This document shows, piece after piece, positions 18,565-20,574 of a stretch of DNA of 20,574 nt (position 1 is the stretch's first letter; every line of letters begins with the position of its first letter). The translations under genes were made by a program, and so were the position numbers. The notes below the pieces were generated by a model. The model saw nothing but the letters and a program-made list of their open reading frames with translations. It was not told where the DNA came from and made no database searches. The stretch is taken from positions 1 through 20,574 of the forward strand of contig CAJNOQ010003343.1 in the NCBI GenBank assembly GCA_905250885.1, given 5' to 3'. Source of the DNA: Didymodactylos carnosus (Eukaryota > Rotifera > Eurotatoria > Philodinida > Philodinidae).

Positions 18565-18578
18565 CTGAAATAAGACTC
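18565..18578 (-). promoter_or_regulatory. Splice acceptor in the 5' leader of the dioxygenase gene
   Basis: On the minus strand GAGTCTTATTTCAG ends at 18565, 19 bases before the ATG at 18545. It has the pyrimidine tract and AG of an acceptor. No donor was identified between it and the TA-rich promoter candidate, so it may accept a trans-spliced leader or a leader intron starting further upstream. Confidence 0.4.
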
Positions 18579-18641
18579 TCAATAGATCCATCCTTTCTGT
18601 AACTTTTCTCTGTATTAATAGAACTACGTCCATGTGATTAT

Positions 18642-18669
18642 CATATATATATATATATAATCTACCTTT
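18642..18669 (-). promoter_or_regulatory. Candidate core promoter: AAAGGTAGAT plus TA run
   Basis: Read on the minus strand, AAAGGTAGAT (18669-18660) is followed by an 18-base TA run, ending about 97 bases before the ATG at 18545. It is the same arrangement as at 13832-13860 upstream of the cysteine-rich protein gene. The TATA function is plausible from position; the shared 10-mer is an observation awaiting genome-wide comparison. Confidence 0.4.
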
Positions 18670-18671
18670 GC

Positions 18672-19598
18672 TTTCTCAAGCTATATGATTTGATACGTTG
18701 ATATTGTTTTCACGTGGCAGTGTCTATGGTTATGGTTAAGAAATGATCTCATAACACAATGTGTGTCAAGTTTTCTTCTCTAACAATTTTTTTCCTGTTA
18801 CTCATTCTTTCTTTGTTTTGATGACCGATAAAACACATTACATATTTCTTTTACATTCTGTTAGATCAAAACAATTAGATCTAACTATTATATACGCCTT
18901 GAAGAACACAAAAAGAGAAATAAGTCATTCAGGTATTGCATTTGACTGTTTTAATCCCATTAGGCTAGCATCCGTATACGAAAAACAAACGGAAGATGAA
19001 GGAAAGAAGAAAGAAGGAGCTATCTAGATCGAGAGCGGACGTGTTCTTCTTTCCTTAATATTTCCAGTTTCAGCAATTACAGTTGCTACAACCTATAAAA
19101 TCACTCTTATGGAATGGATACAATGGAATTCCAACGGATAGTATTAATTATGCTTCATACTCAAGTTATCATAAATTAGTGTCAACGTTAAATACAAACA
19201 CACTACCGCCCTAAATTGAATTAGCATCCGTCTCGCAGTTTCCACCCTTCTCAAAACTACAGACACAGTCAGCAACATATGAAATGCACTAGAAGAAAAA
19301 TTCAATAAAATTACGGAGTCCAATATTAAGAGTAACGAATAATCGAGTAGTTAATCGATACTATGTCAGCTCACAGGTTAGTTTCTGGTATTTCGTTGGT
19401 TAATCATTCACAAATAAATTTTCAAGTATATGTGTTCTCTCTTTCACCTGTTCTGCTCGAGGACAAAACACATAAATCATTTTCTCTATGCAGGTAGAGC
19501 AAAAGTAATCAAATGAAAAAACAAATGTGCGTATGCGTCATCGGCAGAATGACTAATCATTGCACAATATGATGAAAAGACCTAGCATCATACTACCT
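18672..19598. other. Intergenic stretch, no supported gene
   Basis: This is the upstream flank of the dioxygenase gene. The plus-strand frame at 18761-19027 has no domain and no splice context. No inverted repeat or RNA gene was recognised. Confidence 0.5.
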
Positions 19599-19599
19599 A

Positions 19600-20050
19600 A
19601 GCAGCGTATTTATAGCTCATTTAGAAGCTCGGAAAATTCTCTATCGCATGATATATCTATCGTAGTGACTAGATGAGAAACGTTGATCATAGGATCCTCA
19701 CGATTGAATAAGTCACCCACTTGTCGCGGATTTGCAGAAAGTATTTCTATTGTCAAGGTGCCTCAGGACACCTTTTTCACTATTTTATATATATGAAATT
19801 GTAGCGCGGGAAATTCCGTATCGAATGATATATATCTGCCGTAGTGGCTAGTTGAGAAAGGGTGTCATGGATTATCTTAGACTTTTTGCACGTAGAAGAT
19901 CATTTTCCATAGCCGGAAGTATTTCTAAACATACTTGGCCTCAGAACGACTATTTCCGTATATGTGATATACAGAAATATAGCGCAGAAAAAGAGCCTTC
20001 AAATGACATATAATAATTCTATTAAGGTATGAAGCCGAAAGTGACACTCA
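19600..20050 (+). repeat. Degenerate tandem repeat, period ~177 bp, about 2.5 units
   Basis: Landmarks recur about 177 bp apart. AGTATTTCT occurs at about 19740 and 19917. TAGCGCGGGA near 19803 recurs as TAGCGCAGAA near 19980. TATCGCATGATATATCTATC near 19642 recurs as TATCGAATGATATATATCTG near 19820 and, weakly, as TTCAAATGACATATAATAAT near 19999. TCGTAGTGACTAGATGAGAA recurs as CCGTAGTGGCTAGTTGAGAA. Units are clearly diverged, with no coding frame. The pattern suggests a decayed satellite or the internal repeats of an element. Confidence 0.65.
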
Positions 20051-20054
20051 AAAA

Positions 20055-20414
20055 TATGATCGATAATACATATCAGAAGGAGCAGAACTTTGATTACAGT
20101 TAATTCGACCCAATTTTTTCTGTGAATAATTCTAAGGTCTATCAAGTGTCTAGAAATATTCTTCTGTTCATTCTGCATCTAACCATGTATGTGTCGATGG
20201 TATTCAGGCAGGAGCCGATTCCATCAAATAATCGCCCCATCCTTTGTTGTTTACATGATGTAAACTTATCAGTATGTATTCTTTGCGAATACTTTTGCTT
20301 CTGCATACAATCTCGTGTGCTAATGAAAAAGATATCGTATTAAAATCAATCGAAGTTTCCACCATGAGAAGAAACTAGAATACTAATTCAGAAGAAGAAC
20401 AAATGATTTTATCA
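20055..20414. other. Short intergenic stretch, no supported gene
   Basis: The plus-strand frame at 20122-20343 has no recognisable domain. Nothing else was seen between the tandem array and the piggyBac-like end. Confidence 0.45.
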
Positions 20415-20574
20415 TTAACCCTTTGTTGGAGGGCGTGGTATATATACCATCTCGAGTATTTTCTCAAAGTTGAGGAATGGTATATATTTCAAATCAATCA
20501 GAAGTGCATGGAAACAGCCTGCAGATTACTTTTCTGTATTGATAAATTAATCCTGTCAGCATTTCGAAGTATTA
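20415..20574 (+). mobile_element. piggyBac-like left terminus, truncated by the window edge
   Basis: TTAA (20415-20418) is followed at once by CCCTTTGTTGGAGGGCG, the classic target plus start of piggyBac-family termini. A palindrome TGGTATATATACCA follows at about 20438-20451, and GGTATATAT recurs at about 20480, as internal repeats would. No transposase frame is in view and the other end lies outside the window, so the call rests on the terminus alone. Confidence 0.5.

Noticed and set aside
1..20574. CRISPR arrays, bacterial operons or rRNA genes
   Set aside because: No regularly spaced short direct repeats, no ribosome-binding sites or polycistronic layout, and spliceosomal introns are present, so a prokaryotic reading is excluded.

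Overview
The window looks like nuclear DNA of a small, AT-rich invertebrate genome. By eye GC is about one third, though I did not count it. One gene has clear spliceosomal introns of 62-70 bp, coding density is low, and diverse DNA-transposon and retrotransposon relics lie between genes. AT richness, tiny introns, a Ly6-like cysteine-rich surface protein, an iron/2-oxoglutarate dioxygenase and AG acceptors a few bases before start codons all fit a bdelloid rotifer (Rotaria-like). That placement is inference, since nothing here is a taxonomic marker.

Only three genes are well supported. A short plus-strand gene (7284-7577) encodes a 97-residue ubiquitin-like protein with an acidic serine tail and no conjugation glycines. 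An intronless plus-strand gene (13922-14782) encodes a secreted, probably GPI-anchored protein with twelve extracellular cysteines in two six-cysteine halves. A minus-strand gene (18545 down to 16168) encodes a 378-residue phytanoyl-CoA-dioxygenase-family (PhyH) enzyme in four exons, with the iron-binding His-x-Asp...His set and a candidate 2-oxoglutarate-binding Arg all present. A few weaker small ORFs are listed with low confidence.

Most of the remaining structure is mobile-element debris. There are foldback or terminal-inverted-repeat elements at 21-253, 1381-1731, 5399-5707 and 11183-11806. A 217-bp direct repeat (1711-1927 and 2089-2304) overlaps the second of these. A Tc1/mariner-like remnant lies at 6803-7222, and a 5'-truncated, frameshifted non-LTR retrotransposon at about 8115-9313. 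A GAGTCGAG-rich possible hAT-like element occupies about 9431-10118. A 1,045-bp TIR element sits inside intron 2 of the dioxygenase gene, a degenerate tandem array with a period of about 177 bp lies near 19600-20050, and a piggyBac-type end (TTAA plus CCCTTTG) runs off the right edge.

The three genes show no evidence of a shared pathway. Two of them, the cysteine-rich protein gene and the dioxygenase gene, share a 10-base motif next to a TA-repeat box just upstream, which may be a common core promoter. I found no convincing evidence of a wholly new biological system. The observations most worth checking are the duplicated cysteine module, the intron that grew by exactly one transposon, the acceptor-before-ATG pattern suggesting trans-splicing, and the composite foldback/direct-repeat locus at 1.4-2.3 kb.
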